A DNA stretch of 64,000 nt from Limosilactobacillus caviae (GCF_014635905.1 NZ_BMDS01000001.1:248001-312000), one strand, 5' to 3'. Shown: positions 43,493-53,044, numbered from the stretch's first letter. The notes: generated by a model not told the origin, from the letters alone. Numbers and translations are program-made.

Positions 43493-44063
43493 GCCAAATC
43501 CACCTTTCGTTTGATTTTTGTTAATTAGACTGGAAATCATAATTAACTTAGTTAGAATACTTTGTTAGGGTAACATAAAAAAATATATCCCGCAATGGAA
43601 AATCGCCGTTATATCAGCTTCCTGGAGTAGATTGAGGAACGGTTGGGGATAAACTTTGGCGTGCCTAATAGGAGTTAACCGCTTACAAGGAAAATTGATA
43701 AAAATTTAAAAATATTAGTGATGTTCTTTATACATTTATAGTAGGAATTTTTCTTTGAGGATAAGGAAACAAAAACCGGGCAAATTGATGATAGCTTTGT
43801 GAAATTAAATTGAGTATAAAAAGAAAAGGTAAAACCATTTATGATTAGGTGAAAAAGTTAGTGAAGAAAAAAATCTTAAAAATTTTACATTTTTATTTAA
43901 ATGCTTTTATACCAATGTTTATAGCCTTTTTAGTTTGTGAAGTTTAACGTTTTAGTATGATTAAAAGAATGTGAGCTAATTGCTGGACGTTTGACAATTA
44001 AGGCGTTTTCACACTATACTAGCACTTGACAAATGATTGAATTCACAAGAGAGGTATTTTAAT
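43493..44063. other. Gene-poor AT-rich intergenic region between mntH and the alcohol dehydrogenase
   Basis: About 570 bases holding no supported gene. It contains the minus-strand mntH promoter region, a GC-richer patch near 43600-43690 with a cre-like GTTAACCGCTTACA at 43674-43687 on the plus strand, and the strong alcohol dehydrogenase promoter at 43991-44020. The rest is A/T-rich without a reading frame, known riboswitch or repeat I can identify. Confidence 0.5.
43991..44020 (+). promoter_or_regulatory. Alcohol dehydrogenase promoter with embedded cre-like site
   Basis: TTGACA (43991-43996), 18 bases, TATACT (44015-44020). TTAAGGCGTTTTCA at 43998-44011 matches 12 of 14 positions of the cre consensus inside the spacer, where CcpA would block RNA polymerase. 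Confidence 0.6.
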
Positions 44064-45074
44064 ATGAAGGCACTTGTTTTAACAGGCAAAAAGCAACTTG
44101 AAATTGAAGATATTAAAGAACCTGAAATTAAGCCTGATGAAGTCTTAATTCATACTGCCTACGCTGGTATTTGTGGTACCGATAAGGCGCTCTATGCTGG
44201 TCTTCCAGGATCCGCATCTGCTGTTCCTCCTATTGTTTTAGGTCACGAAAACTCAGGTGTAGTTACAAAGGTTGGTTCAGAAGTTACTAACGTTAAGCCA
44301 GGTGATCGAGTAACTGTTGACCCTAACATCTACTGTGGTCAATGTAAGTATTGCCGGACTCAACGCCCAGAATTATGTGAACATCTTGATGCTGTTGGTG
44401 TTACCCGTAACGGTGGTTTTGAAGAATACTTCACTGCCCCTGCAAAGGTTGTTTACCCAATTCCTGATGATGTTTCATTAAAGGCAGCAGCAGTTGTTGA
44501 ACCAATTTCATGTGCAATGCACGGTGTTGACTTGCTTGAAACTCACCCATACCAAAAGGCTTTAGTATTAGGTGATGGTTTTGAAGGTCAATTATTCGCT
44601 CAAATTTTAAAGGCTCGTGGTATTCACGAAGTTACTTTAGCTGGTCGTTCAGACGAAAAGTTGGAAAATAACCGTAAGCACTTTGGCGTTAAAACTATTA
44701 ACACTACAAAAGAAGAAATCCCTGCTGACGCATATGACATCGTTGTTGAAGCTGTTGGTTTACCAGCTACTCAAGAACAAGCACTTGCAGCTGCGGCTCG
44801 TGGTGCTCAAGTATTAATGTTTGGTGTTGGTAACCCTGATGACAAGTTCTCAGTAAACACTTACGATGTATTCCAAAAGCAACTTACGATCCAAGGGGCT
44901 TTCATTAACCCTTACACCTTTGAAGATTCAATTGCACTTCTTTCTTCTGGTGTTGTTGATCCATTACCACTCTTCTCCCATGAATTAGATCTTGATGGTG
45001 TTGAAGACTTTGTTAGCGGTAAGTTAGGTAAGGTTTCAAAAGCTGTTGTTAAGGTTGGCGGCGAAGAAGCTTAA
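44064..45074 (+). CDS. Zinc-dependent alcohol/polyol dehydrogenase (medium-chain)
   Basis: A 336-residue zinc dehydrogenase. The catalytic Cys is in YAGICGTDKAL and His in LGHENSG; the structural zinc lobe is CGQCKYCRTQRPELCEH; the Rossmann part includes ALVLGDGFEGQLFAQIL. It resembles sorbitol, galactitol-phosphate or threonine-type dehydrogenases; the exact substrate is open. The Rossmann Gly motif GDGFEG is unusual (GxGxxG expected). Codon use is strongly biased to the most frequent synonyms, so the gene is highly expressed. AGAGAGG precedes the ATG at 44064; a TTG nine codons before is not used. A terminator follows. Confidence 0.88.
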   Translation: MKALVLTGKKQLEIEDIKEPEIKPDEVLIHTAYAGICGTDKALYAGLPGSASAVPPIVLGHENSGVVTKVGSEVTNVKPGDRVTVDPNIYCGQCKYCRTQRPELCEHLDAVGVTRNGGFEEYFTAPAKVVYPIPDDVSLKAAAVVEPISCAMHGVDLLETHPYQKALVLGDGFEGQLFAQILKARGIHEVTLAGRSDEKLENNRKHFGVKTINTTKEEIPADAYDIVVEAVGLPATQEQALAAAARGAQVLMFGVGNPDDKFSVNTYDVFQKQLTIQGAFINPYTFEDSIALLSSGVVDPLPLFSHELDLDGVEDFVSGKLGKVSKAVVKVGGEEA

Positions 45075-45107
45075 TTTAACTAAAATTGACACAACATAAT
45101 AGCTGTA

Positions 45108-45153
45108 AAAAAATCCAAGAATTGACTGTTTAGCCGATTCTTGGATTTTTCTT
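45108..45153. terminator. Bidirectional terminator
   Basis: AAAAATCCAAGAAT pairs with ATTCTTGGATTTTT around a loop of about 14 bases. It serves the dehydrogenase and the convergent sulfatase-like gene. Confidence 0.85.
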
Positions 45154-45154
45154 T

Positions 45155-45415
45155 TTAACGCATCATTTTATATTTAAGTAAGTATTGATGACCAGCTGTT
45201 AAATCGTATTGAACAAGTTGGTAGTCATGCCAAAGTTGCTTTTGCTTAGCGTCAAAACTGGCATAATCTGCTTTTTCTCCATGTTGATTAATGAATTCCG
45301 GCGCGGAGTTATAAGAATTAGTTCCATTAGTTTGGGTATTGACAGTATATGCTGGTAATTGCTGATAAAGCTGGGTAAGAAGTGCTTGGTAAGGGGTAAC
45401 CTTTGAGTTGGTTTG
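45155..45415 (-). pseudogene. Detached C-terminal end of the LTA-synthase-like protein
   Basis: After the TAA at 45418-45416 the same frame continues for 86 residues without a stop to 45155 and reads as protein (TPYQALLTQLYQQLPAYTVNTQTN, later LWHDYQLVQYDLTAGHQYLLKYKMM). The start and final codons are in register with the 890-residue frame, so a single substitution to TAA (from CAA, GAA or AAA) explains the break. It has no own start or ribosome site and is not translated unless the stop is suppressed. Confidence 0.75.
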
Positions 45416-48088
45416 TTAGGCTGTCATGGCGATAAAATCATTGGGCCCGACGTAATGGTTATGTTTTGTGAGATTCTTTGCCCCCAGCCTTTGTGCCGCT
45501 GGATTGGAGTAAATAAAATAGTCCGTTTCATGAAGCTTGAGGCCATCCTTTTTCATGCTATTACGGTAGATGCCCGGAAGGTGGTCGCCATAAAAGACAA
45601 GAGTAATAGGACGGTCAATATTATCAATTTCCTTAATAAACTTTGCTACCGCTTGATCAGTATAATGAATCCCCATTGCATAATTTTCAACTTGAGCTGC
45701 AATCGTACCATTTGCCGGCACTGTGGCTTTATAGTGACTGATGTGATGATAAAGGTGATTGTAAGGCAAGTGGTTTTGCATAGTAATCAAGTTAATGAAT
45801 TGTCCCTGAGGATGGCGGGATAACTGATTTAAGGTATTATCATAGGCGGTTTCATCAGATAAATATGAATTGGCACCGATTTTCTTTTGATGAATAATTG
45901 GTGCTTTTTTGTTACCGAGATAAAAGAACTTATTAAAACCAAACTTAGGATAGTCAATTCCACGATCGTAAAACTTACTTGAGTAGGGATGAATAGCAAT
46001 GGCGTAGTTAAAACTTTGAATGATTGACGGATTATGACGTAAATATGGAACGAGTTGTGTATATGGGGTAGAGAGGGTTTGGGCAAAATTACACATTGCA
46101 AATCCGGTTAAAGCCATGTATTCTATGTTAGCCGTACCCCCGCCATAGCCTGAACTGAGCATAATTCCTGATGTTGTGCGCTTTTTTATTTTTTCTATAT
46201 TTGGAATGGGATTGTTTTTTAGCTTAACGCCAGGAACACGGTTGGGATTAGCAAAACTCTCACTAAGATTAAAAATGATTGTTTGGTTTTTAAGCTCATT
46301 AGTACGATGGCGATTAATTTGATTAGCGACCGTAGTATATCGCTTGCTGATTTGCTTCATTTCACTGGCCGAATAATCAGCTGGCTTGTTCATAATCGTA
46401 ATATCAATATTATTTAAAAATTGAACAAGCGGCCCGTTTCGCAACGTACCGGCTGATTGGTGAATAAAGTGAGGAATATCTCCCCATCCGCGCACGAAGG
46501 TATTAATTCGGGAGTGAGGCTGATTCCAGAAGAAAGAACTCCCAAAGATACAAAGCGGAATGATAAGCCATGTTAACCGTTGCCGAAGTGTTAAATGCGG
46601 GCCCTTAATCTTGCGTTCTAGGATAATCATTAAAATAACTAGGCTAATGATTATTAGCAGACTAACAATAATTAACTGGGAGCTGACCATCTTCAAGAGG
46701 GCGGGAATATTGCTAATCATTGTAGTTTCAGAAGGAAGAATTGATTCATTTCTGAATGCCATTTTCTGCATGTTGGCAATAATCCAAATAAAGTTAAGAA
46801 TAACAGTTAAGAAAAGCGAAGCCCAGTAACGATTACAGATGCCTTGGATAAATTTGAAAATGCAAAAAATCAAAAAGGTATTAACCCATAGCATTGACTG
46901 TTTAACGAAAACAGAAGGGCGTCCCATTAAATAAATTGAACAAAGCGCAAGCCCATATGAACAGCCAAAAGCTAGAATATTTGCCCACCTAGACCAGAGC
47001 CAATTTTCAACTCGTTGAGCAAGGATTACAGTTTGCTGGTCAAGGGGCATAGCAGGGTCGGTCGTCCAAAATTGAGCGAGTCGTTTATTTAGGGCGTAAC
47101 GATATTGCAGGTGATTAAAAATTGGCGGCAGAATAAATGCAAAAAGAAGGATCCAAATAAACCATCCGGTAATGAATAACAACTGTTTCCATAAAAGCGA
47201 TGAGCGATTTGCATAGCGTACTGCAATATTAAGACTAACTGGATTTTGGATAAGCAATGCGATCGTTAGTAAAAAGTAAATGCGATAATGCAGGTTATTG
47301 AAAAATACTTGCCAGTTATGATGAAGAAGCAGATAAAAGCCTAGTGCAGTTGCAACCATTGTGAATGAAGCCGGAGTAGTAAAACGATTAGCAGTTTCTA
47401 GAGTTCCTCTTGTAAAGAAGGAAGCATCCGGCATAATGCTAACCAAATAACTATTAACGATTAAGAAGCTCAACGTCCATTTCAAAACGATGGCTTTCTT
47501 TAATTTAAGTTCAGTTGCGGCGATCCCTAAACTCATAATAAGAAGATAGTAGGTTACCGACTCACCTTTTAAGAGACCAAATGAATCATGGTTAAAGAAG
47601 GTAACAATTGCCAAGATAGTAAAAACTGCTGTACTCCAGCTAAGAGGAGCACGCAAAATAACAGGTTTGATCAGCGGGAGAACAAGAGAACCGATGATAA
47701 TTGCACCGGCAAGTGGGACGGTATTACCTGCTAGCGGAAGAATTGCATGATAGAAGTCATGGTAAATAAAGCGATTAAAACGCAGCCATACAACGCCGAG
47801 GGTCAGTAACAAGATGCCGACCGTGTATAGCCAATACTTAATTGTGGTAGGCAATAACGGCTTTGTATTTCGACCAAGCTGGTTACCGATTATCAGTACC
47901 GCTACTATATTCCCGAAAATAGTAAGACTATGGCTTAATTGAATAAGCATCATTTGCGAATTGAGATGGTTAAAGTTAAGGTATGGCAGTTCTGGTGACC
48001 ATATGACCATGTTAACTGCCCATAGCCAACTAACCCCTAACAGTGACCATGAGAGATAATGGATATTTCTTTTTATCAATAAAAGCAC
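45416..48088 (-). CDS. Prematurely ended LTA-synthase/MdoB-like membrane sulfatase
   Basis: An 890-residue protein (full length would be 976-977) with an N-terminal half of about 12 or more helices and an extracellular alkaline-phosphatase-type domain of the LTA synthase family that polymerises or transfers glycerolphosphate. IIFNLSESFANPNRVPG, SSGYGGGTANIEYMALTGF (catalytic Thr), MQNHLPYNH and YGDHLPGIY (metal Asp/His) are present, so the active site is complete before the stop at 45418. Loss of the C-terminal 86 residues may still impair folding. GTG at 48088 or TTG at 48079 may start it; AGGGGTG suits the latter. Confidence 0.85.
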   Translation of the reverse strand: MLLLIKRNIHYLSWSLLGVSWLWAVNMVIWSPELPYLNFNHLNSQMMLIQLSHSLTIFGNIVAVLIIGNQLGRNTKPLLPTTIKYWLYTVGILLLTLGVVWLRFNRFIYHDFYHAILPLAGNTVPLAGAIIIGSLVLPLIKPVILRAPLSWSTAVFTILAIVTFFNHDSFGLLKGESVTYYLLIMSLGIAATELKLKKAIVLKWTLSFLIVNSYLVSIMPDASFFTRGTLETANRFTTPASFTMVATALGFYLLLHHNWQVFFNNLHYRIYFLLTIALLIQNPVSLNIAVRYANRSSLLWKQLLFITGWFIWILLFAFILPPIFNHLQYRYALNKRLAQFWTTDPAMPLDQQTVILAQRVENWLWSRWANILAFGCSYGLALCSIYLMGRPSVFVKQSMLWVNTFLIFCIFKFIQGICNRYWASLFLTVILNFIWIIANMQKMAFRNESILPSETTMISNIPALLKMVSSQLIIVSLLIIISLVILMIILERKIKGPHLTLRQRLTWLIIPLCIFGSSFFWNQPHSRINTFVRGWGDIPHFIHQSAGTLRNGPLVQFLNNIDITIMNKPADYSASEMKQISKRYTTVANQINRHRTNELKNQTIIFNLSESFANPNRVPGVKLKNNPIPNIEKIKKRTTSGIMLSSGYGGGTANIEYMALTGFAMCNFAQTLSTPYTQLVPYLRHNPSIIQSFNYAIAIHPYSSKFYDRGIDYPKFGFNKFFYLGNKKAPIIHQKKIGANSYLSDETAYDNTLNQLSRHPQGQFINLITMQNHLPYNHLYHHISHYKATVPANGTIAAQVENYAMGIHYTDQAVAKFIKEIDNIDRPITLVFYGDHLPGIYRNSMKKDGLKLHETDYFIYSNPAAQRLGAKNLTKHNHYVGPNDFIAMTA

Positions 48089-48148
48089 CCCTAAATGTAA
48101 TTAAGCTAATTAAAGTATAACGCTAAATATAATTTAATGATTTCTTTG

Positions 48149-48208
48149 TTGACACGGTGTCACTTTGATGATAGTGTTTAAACTACAATTAATAGTGACA
48201 CGGTGTCA
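48149..48208 (+). promoter_or_regulatory. TetR-regulated promoter with two identical palindromes
   Basis: TGACACGGTGTCA occurs twice, at 48150-48162 and 48196-48208, 46 bases apart centre to centre. The first copy overlaps the -35 TTGACA (48149-48154) and the second lies just before the TetR start. Two operators spaced by about four helical turns suggest cooperative repression. Confidence 0.8.
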
Positions 48209-48229
48209 TTGAGAATTGGAGGAATAAAA

Positions 48230-48742
48230 GTGCCAAGTGTAACGTTTGAAAATTTGAATTTACAGAAAAAAGAAGTTATTACGGCTGCCTTATTAGCAGA
48301 ATTTAGTCACCATAGCCTTGCAAGTGCGCAGGTTGCACGAATTGTAAAACAAGCGGGGATTGCGCGCGGAGCATTTTATAAGTACTTTACGGACTTAACC
48401 GAAGCGTACACGTACCTTTATCAAGTTGCAATCCAAGAGATTCATACACCAATTACCCGTTCGAACCACATGTTAGCAGCTAGTGAGTATATTAATCAGA
48501 TTAAGTCTTTTGTAGATGAGATTAATGGAAGTAAGTATCGTGATTTTATGCGATTACACTTTCAAACAAATGAAGGACTGCTAAGGGATGATACAAATCC
48601 GCAAATTAAAACACATAATGCCCGTGAATGGAGTGTAATGGTTTTGAGCCATGAGACAATTAAGGATTGTCTTCTTCAGCCCGATAAGCAAGCTGAGGCG
48701 ATTGAAAGGCTATCTAAAGTACTGACTGCTTTATTGCAGTAG
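48230..48742 (+). CDS. TetR-family transcriptional regulator
   Basis: A 170-residue TetR protein. The N-terminal helix-turn-helix reads VITAALLAEFSHHSLASAQVARIVKQAGIARGAFYKYF near residues 14-51, followed by the helical ligand domain. GGAGGA fits the GTG at 48230; an upstream in-frame ATG at 48203 lies within the operator. It is followed at 10 bases by an ABC transporter permease, so it is probably an autoregulator that represses the exporter operon until an inducer (an antimicrobial peptide or drug) binds. Confidence 0.9.
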   Translation: MPSVTFENLNLQKKEVITAALLAEFSHHSLASAQVARIVKQAGIARGAFYKYFTDLTEAYTYLYQVAIQEIHTPITRSNHMLAASEYINQIKSFVDEINGSKYRDFMRLHFQTNEGLLRDDTNPQIKTHNAREWSVMVLSHETIKDCLLQPDKQAEAIERLSKVLTALLQ

Positions 48743-48752
48743 GAGGCAAAAT

Positions 48753-49811
48753 ATGTTTTTAGCATTAAAAGAAATGAAACATGAGAAACTACACTATGGA
48801 TTAATTATTGCAATGATTGTTCTGATAAGTTATCTAATGTTTTTCTTGATGGGAATGATGTTAGGACTGCAAAACGAAAACGATGCAGCGATTAAAGAAT
48901 GGGGAACGGAGACTGTTTTCTTAAATAAAAATAGTAATGATAATCTTAGTCAATCGTTGATTACCCGTGACCAGCTTCCAACTAAAGAACAGGGAAATAC
49001 TGCTCTTGTTGGACAGGCACCGGTTGTCGTAAAGACAAAGGGCGCCAGTAAAGAAAGCACGCAGTTTATTGGCTTAGATTCATCACAATTTATTTCCCGG
49101 GAAAAGATTAAGGTTACAAGTGGTCATAAAGTAAATAAAAGCAATGAGATCGTTGTTGATGAGAGCTTGAAAAAAGATGGCTATCATTTAGGGGATAAAG
49201 TAACGATTAATTCCCAAAATGAAAAATATAAAATTGTTGGATTTGTGAATGATGCAAAGCTGAGTGTTGCGCCGGTTGTGTACGGTGACATATCTGTTTG
49301 GCGGGCATTACGTGGATTAAACAGCGAGGCGGTTGCCAGCGGGATATTCTCGGACCACAATCTTAGCAAGGGTGTTTATCCGAAATTGCAGCATTATACT
49401 GCTAAAGAATACATTAACAAGCTGCCAGGATATTCAGCTCAAAATAATACTTTTACCTTTATGATTGGCTTCCTAATGGTAATTTCGTTAATTGTTATTG
49501 CAGTCTTCTTGTATATCTTAACAATGCAAAAAATCAGTCATTATGCTGTAATGCGTGCTCAAGGGATACCAGCTCGCCACCTAGTTTTAGCAACGATTAC
49601 CCAATCGATAATTCTGATGATTAGTGGAGTTCTTGGTGGAATCTTGTTAACGTTTGTTACTAAACTAGTTGTTCCGATGAGCGTTCCGGTTATTATGAAT
49701 TGGCCGATAATTGCTTTAATGGCGGTCGGGTTGATTGTACTAGGAATGTTAGGATCACTTTTACCGGTCCGAATGATTGTTAAGATCGATCCAGCCCGAG
49801 CATTGAATTAA
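48753..49811 (+). CDS. ABC transporter permease (FtsX/DevC-like)
   Basis: A 352-residue permease with four predicted helices: one near the N terminus (LIIAMIVLISYLMFFLMGMML) and three in the C-terminal third, plus a large extracytoplasmic MacB-PCD-like domain of about 180 residues between. The C-terminal region ending GSLLPVRMIVKIDPARALN is typical of FtsX-domain permeases of the LolCDE/MacB/DevC class. AGGAGG precedes the ATG. The gene ends 13 bases before its ATPase. Confidence 0.88.
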   Translation: MFLALKEMKHEKLHYGLIIAMIVLISYLMFFLMGMMLGLQNENDAAIKEWGTETVFLNKNSNDNLSQSLITRDQLPTKEQGNTALVGQAPVVVKTKGASKESTQFIGLDSSQFISREKIKVTSGHKVNKSNEIVVDESLKKDGYHLGDKVTINSQNEKYKIVGFVNDAKLSVAPVVYGDISVWRALRGLNSEAVASGIFSDHNLSKGVYPKLQHYTAKEYINKLPGYSAQNNTFTFMIGFLMVISLIVIAVFLYILTMQKISHYAVMRAQGIPARHLVLATITQSIILMISGVLGGILLTFVTKLVVPMSVPVIMNWPIIALMAVGLIVLGMLGSLLPVRMIVKIDPARALN

Positions 49812-49824
49812 GGAGGTAATAGTT

Positions 49825-50520
49825 ATGGCAATGATGGAATTACAAAATGTTAATAAATATTACGGTCAAGGGATTGGTCGTGTTCATGTCCTTAAAGATG
49901 TTAATTTTAAAGCAAATGCTGGCGAGATGAATCTTATTCTTGGCCCGTCCGGATCAGGGAAAAGTACGTTTTTAACGATTGCAGGTGGCTTACAAACACC
50001 GACAACTGGGAAGGTTCTAATTGACGGCTTGGATCTTCTGCACCTATCTCCTAAGCAGCGGGACGAGTTAAGACTTAAAAAAATCGGTTTTATTCTCCAA
50101 TCCTATAATCTGTTACCATATTTAAACATTGCAGACCAATTTAAGTTGGTGGATCGAATTAAGAAGGAAGGGAATATTTCGCAAAAAGCATTTGAAAACT
50201 TATTACTGAAACTTGATATAAAAAACCTACTAAAGCAGTATCCGGCTGAACTTTCGGGTGGTCAGAATCAGCGGGTTGCCATTGCCCGAGCATTATATAC
50301 TGATCCGCAAATAATTCTGGCTGATGAGCCTACTGCGGCACTTGATAGTAACTTAGTAAAAACAGTTGGTCAATTATTTCAAGATATGGCAAAGAATGAA
50401 GGAAAGGCCGTAATTGTTGTTACTCATGATTTGCGATTAAGAAAGTATGCAGATCATATATATGAATTAGCAGATGGTCAGCTTACAGAACGCGGGAAAG
50501 TATCCCCGGCAATAGTCTAA
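49825..50520 (+). CDS. ABC transporter ATP-binding protein (LolD/DevA-like)
   Basis: A 231-residue ATPase. Walker A GPSGSGKST is near residues 37-45, the Q-loop at ILQSYNLLPYL, signature [15 protein letters not shown] and Walker B IILADEPTAALDSN, then the switch His in VVTHDLRL. It would drive the adjacent FtsX-type permease as an exporter. AAGGAGG precedes the ATG. Together with TetR it forms the operon regulator-permease-ATPase. Confidence 0.93.
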   Translation: MAMMELQNVNKYYGQGIGRVHVLKDVNFKANAGEMNLILGPSGSGKSTFLTIAGGLQTPTTGKVLIDGLDLLHLSPKQRDELRLKKIGFILQSYNLLPYLNIADQFKLVDRIKKEGNISQKAFENLLLKLDIKNLLKQYPAELSGGQNQRVAIARALYTDPQIILADEPTAALDSNLVKTVGQLFQDMAKNEGKAVIVVTHDLRLRKYADHIYELADGQLTERGKVSPAIV

Positions 50521-50547
50521 ATAATAGTAAAGGATTAATAAAGCTTC

Positions 50548-50591
50548 TTGTTACTTGGCACTATTCCTGTTATAGTTAGATAACTAACTAT
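50548..50591 (+). promoter_or_regulatory. macB promoter with 8-bp inverted repeat
   Basis: TTGTTA (50548-50553), 17 bases, TATAGT (50571-50576). ATAGTTAG at 50572-50579 and CTAACTAT at 50584-50591 are exact complements four bases apart and overlap the -10, a classical repressor site. The half-site resembles the palindrome at 3911-3926. Confidence 0.6.
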
Positions 50592-50616
50592 TTACGAATG
50601 ATAAAAGGAGGACAAG

Positions 50617-52599
50617 ATGGCTTTTTTAGAACTGAAAAATATTCATAAATCATATTATTTAGATAAAGAAGAATTCCCAGTACTTAAGGGAATAAACCTT
50701 CAATTTAACCGGGGAGAATTTGTGTCAATTCTCGGTGAATCCGGTGGCGGTAAGTCGACATTAATGAATATTATTGGTGGACTTGACCGTAATTTTGAAG
50801 GTGAAGTTTTAGTAAATGGCAAGCTGCTTGATCATAAGAAAGAGAAGCAGCTTGATAGTTATCGACGAGCAACGGTTGGTTATATCTATCAGTCTTATAA
50901 CTTGATTTCGCATTTGACAGTTCTTGATAACGTTTTAGTAGCCCTTGATATGACTACTTTAACGAAAGAAGAGCGAAAAAAGCGGGCATTGACGCTTCTC
51001 GATAAGGTTGGGTTAAGCGAGCAAGTAAAAAAGCATCCTAATCACTTATCAGGGGGGCAAAAGCAACGGGTTGCAATTGCGCGGGCTTTAGCTAGTGATC
51101 CGCAAATCATTATCGCCGATGAACCGACCGGAGCTCTTGACTCTCAAAATACAAAAGAAGTTTTAGCATTATTAGATGAGATTGCCCGTGATGGTAAATT
51201 AGTAATTGCAGTTACTCATTCGCAAGAAGTAGCCGATAACGGGACGCGAATTGTTCATTTGGTGGACGGAAAGATTGATGGTGATACTCGATTGCATCCC
51301 GCCTATCCAATTCCTGATGACCCTACTAAGATAACGCCGCGTGTTCTACCGGCAATGGCAAGCTACCGGACCGCATTTAAACATTTTATATATAATTTTT
51401 GGCGGAACTCATTAATTATGTTAGGGACCGCAATCGGTATTTTTGCTGTGCTGCTATTTAGCGGGTTAGGAAACGGAATAAATGGGTATATCCAAAATCA
51501 AATAAACTCATTAGCAAATCCGCAAGCCGTCACGGTATTTAAAAATCCTACCGGTAAAAAAATGACACAAGAGCAGATTCAATCGTCACTAGGACGAACG
51601 ATGGTAACAGATCCGCAGTCGATGACGTTGAGTGATCATAATTTGAAGCGGCTTAGTAAAATTAAAAATGTTTCGTCAGTTGAACCGGGAATAACAGTAA
51701 GCGCCTATCAGGCAACGTATAACGGAAATAAGCAAAGCGGGACATCGCTACAAACGTGGAGCAAATCTGTAACTAGCAGTTCGATAAAACAGGGACATAA
51801 ACCGAAAAATGGAGAAATTGTCCTCGCCAAACAGCAGGCTATCCAACTCTCCAGTGCGAAGAATTATAAGAAAATGATCGGTAAAACTATCGATGTTTCG
51901 TTTAATTGGGTTGATAAGAATAATAACCCGGTTCCTGTTCAAGGCAGGTTTAAGGTTTCAGGAATTTCAGAGGGTGCAAGCAGTGTGACTGCTATTACCT
52001 ATGCAACAATGGTGGAACATCTAACTAAAGCCAATGCGTCAACGGCAGCGAACTTTGCAACTGTTAATGTAAATAATTTAGATAACGTGCAAGATGTAGC
52101 TGCTAAGATTGATAATCTTCGTGACACTAACAATAAACGTGTGATGGGGGCAATTACTGTTGGGTCAATTTTGAAGACAGTTAATACTTATGTCAGCCTT
52201 GCTTCAACTGTCCTCGCTGCAATAGCTGGTATTTCATTACTTGTTTCCGCGTTAATGATTATCGTGACAATGTATATGTCAGTGTCAGAGCGAACAAAGG
52301 AAATTGGAATATTGCGAGCACTTGGTGAACGGAAAAAAGATATTCGCCGCTTATTTACGTCTGAGTCGGTCTTTATCGGATTCTTTTCCGCGATATTGGC
52401 ATTGGTAATTGTCGCAATTGTGGCATTGCTTCTCAACCATGCTTTATATGGTTTAATCAAATATAATATTGTTCAGATTACGGTTGGTAATGTTATTTTC
52501 GCGATTGTGATTGCAATTGTGATTTCGTTTGTTGCTGCATTACTACCGGCACGACGAGCTGCCAACTTAAATCCAATTGATGCCCTAGCAGCAGACTAA
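50617..52599 (+). CDS. MacB-like ABC transporter (fused ATPase and permease)
   Basis: A 660-residue fusion: ATPase domain (about 1-225) with Walker [10 protein letters not shown], signature [15 protein letters not shown], Walker [15 protein letters not shown] and switch His in VTHSQE; then a permease with one helix near 275-293, a large extracytoplasmic domain and three C-terminal helices ([25 protein letters not shown] and others) ending [16 protein letters not shown]. MacB-type pumps expel antimicrobial peptides and macrolides or relay signals. AAAGGAGG precedes the ATG. It has its own promoter and terminator, so it is separate from the previous exporter operon. Confidence 0.93.
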   Translation: MAFLELKNIHKSYYLDKEEFPVLKGINLQFNRGEFVSILGESGGGKSTLMNIIGGLDRNFEGEVLVNGKLLDHKKEKQLDSYRRATVGYIYQSYNLISHLTVLDNVLVALDMTTLTKEERKKRALTLLDKVGLSEQVKKHPNHLSGGQKQRVAIARALASDPQIIIADEPTGALDSQNTKEVLALLDEIARDGKLVIAVTHSQEVADNGTRIVHLVDGKIDGDTRLHPAYPIPDDPTKITPRVLPAMASYRTAFKHFIYNFWRNSLIMLGTAIGIFAVLLFSGLGNGINGYIQNQINSLANPQAVTVFKNPTGKKMTQEQIQSSLGRTMVTDPQSMTLSDHNLKRLSKIKNVSSVEPGITVSAYQATYNGNKQSGTSLQTWSKSVTSSSIKQGHKPKNGEIVLAKQQAIQLSSAKNYKKMIGKTIDVSFNWVDKNNNPVPVQGRFKVSGISEGASSVTAITYATMVEHLTKANASTAANFATVNVNNLDNVQDVAAKIDNLRDTNNKRVMGAITVGSILKTVNTYVSLASTVLAAIAGISLLVSALMIIVTMYMSVSERTKEIGILRALGERKKDIRRLFTSESVFIGFFSAILALVIVAIVALLLNHALYGLIKYNIVQITVGNVIFAIVIAIVISFVAALLPARRAANLNPIDALAAD

Positions 52600-52600
52600 T

Positions 52601-52648
52601 AAAAAGTATCAGTTTTCAATTCTTTTGAAAATTGATACTTTTTATTTT
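52601..52648 (+). terminator. Intrinsic terminator of the macB-like gene
   Basis: AAAAAGTATCAGTTTTCAA pairs with TTGAAAATTGATACTTTTT (one wobble), a very long stem with T run. Confidence 0.9.
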
Positions 52649-52706
52649 AAAAAATATTTTAGGTATGCCAAAAGATAGTGTATAATTATCATTGGAGGTG
52701 TTAAAA

Positions 52707-52943
52707 GTGACAACAGTTTATGTTCACAATAATAATCAATCACAAACAGTTGCTTGTTCTGATGGTTCGCAAGGAGTAATGCGAATCAGTAATGTTGATG
52801 TTGCACCGCGGTATAATTTTAAGTTTTATAGTCATGCTCATCTAGGCTTTTGGCTGGATAAAGAGCAATTTCATAATGGCAAGTCGCTTATTGTAAAAGG
52901 CGTTTTAGAAAATGAGCGATTTAAGATTCAATTTATAGATTAA
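52707..52943 (+). CDS. Small uncharacterised protein
   Basis: A 78-residue acidic/polar soluble protein starting at a GTG with GGAGGTG six bases upstream: VYVHNNNQSQTVACSDGSQGVMRIS, then YNFKFYSHAHLGFWLDKEQFHNGKSLIV. I do not recognise a domain; a small beta-rich fold is likely. It has its own terminator at 52944-53009. Confidence 0.65.
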   Translation: MTTVYVHNNNQSQTVACSDGSQGVMRISNVDVAPRYNFKFYSHAHLGFWLDKEQFHNGKSLIVKGVLENERFKIQFID

Positions 52944-53009
52944 CGAAAAAGACGTTTAGAAGTCATTACTAAGTTTGCCTTAGCATGAGTTCTAAACGCC
53001 TTTCTTTTA
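52944..53009. terminator. Long terminator hairpin
   Basis: GACGTTTAGAA near 52951-52961 pairs with TTCTAAACGCC near 52990-53000, with an inner CTAAGTTTGCCTTAG hairpin and flanking A and T runs. Confidence 0.7.
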
Positions 53010-53044
53010 TAGCAATTGGGGGATCCCAATTAATATTCACTAAA

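Noticed and set aside
43493-43620. A possible MntR box or manganese riboswitch before mntH.
   Set aside because: A TTAGGGTAAC-like stretch is too weak to be an MntR operator, and no yybP-ykoY-type sequence features are seen.
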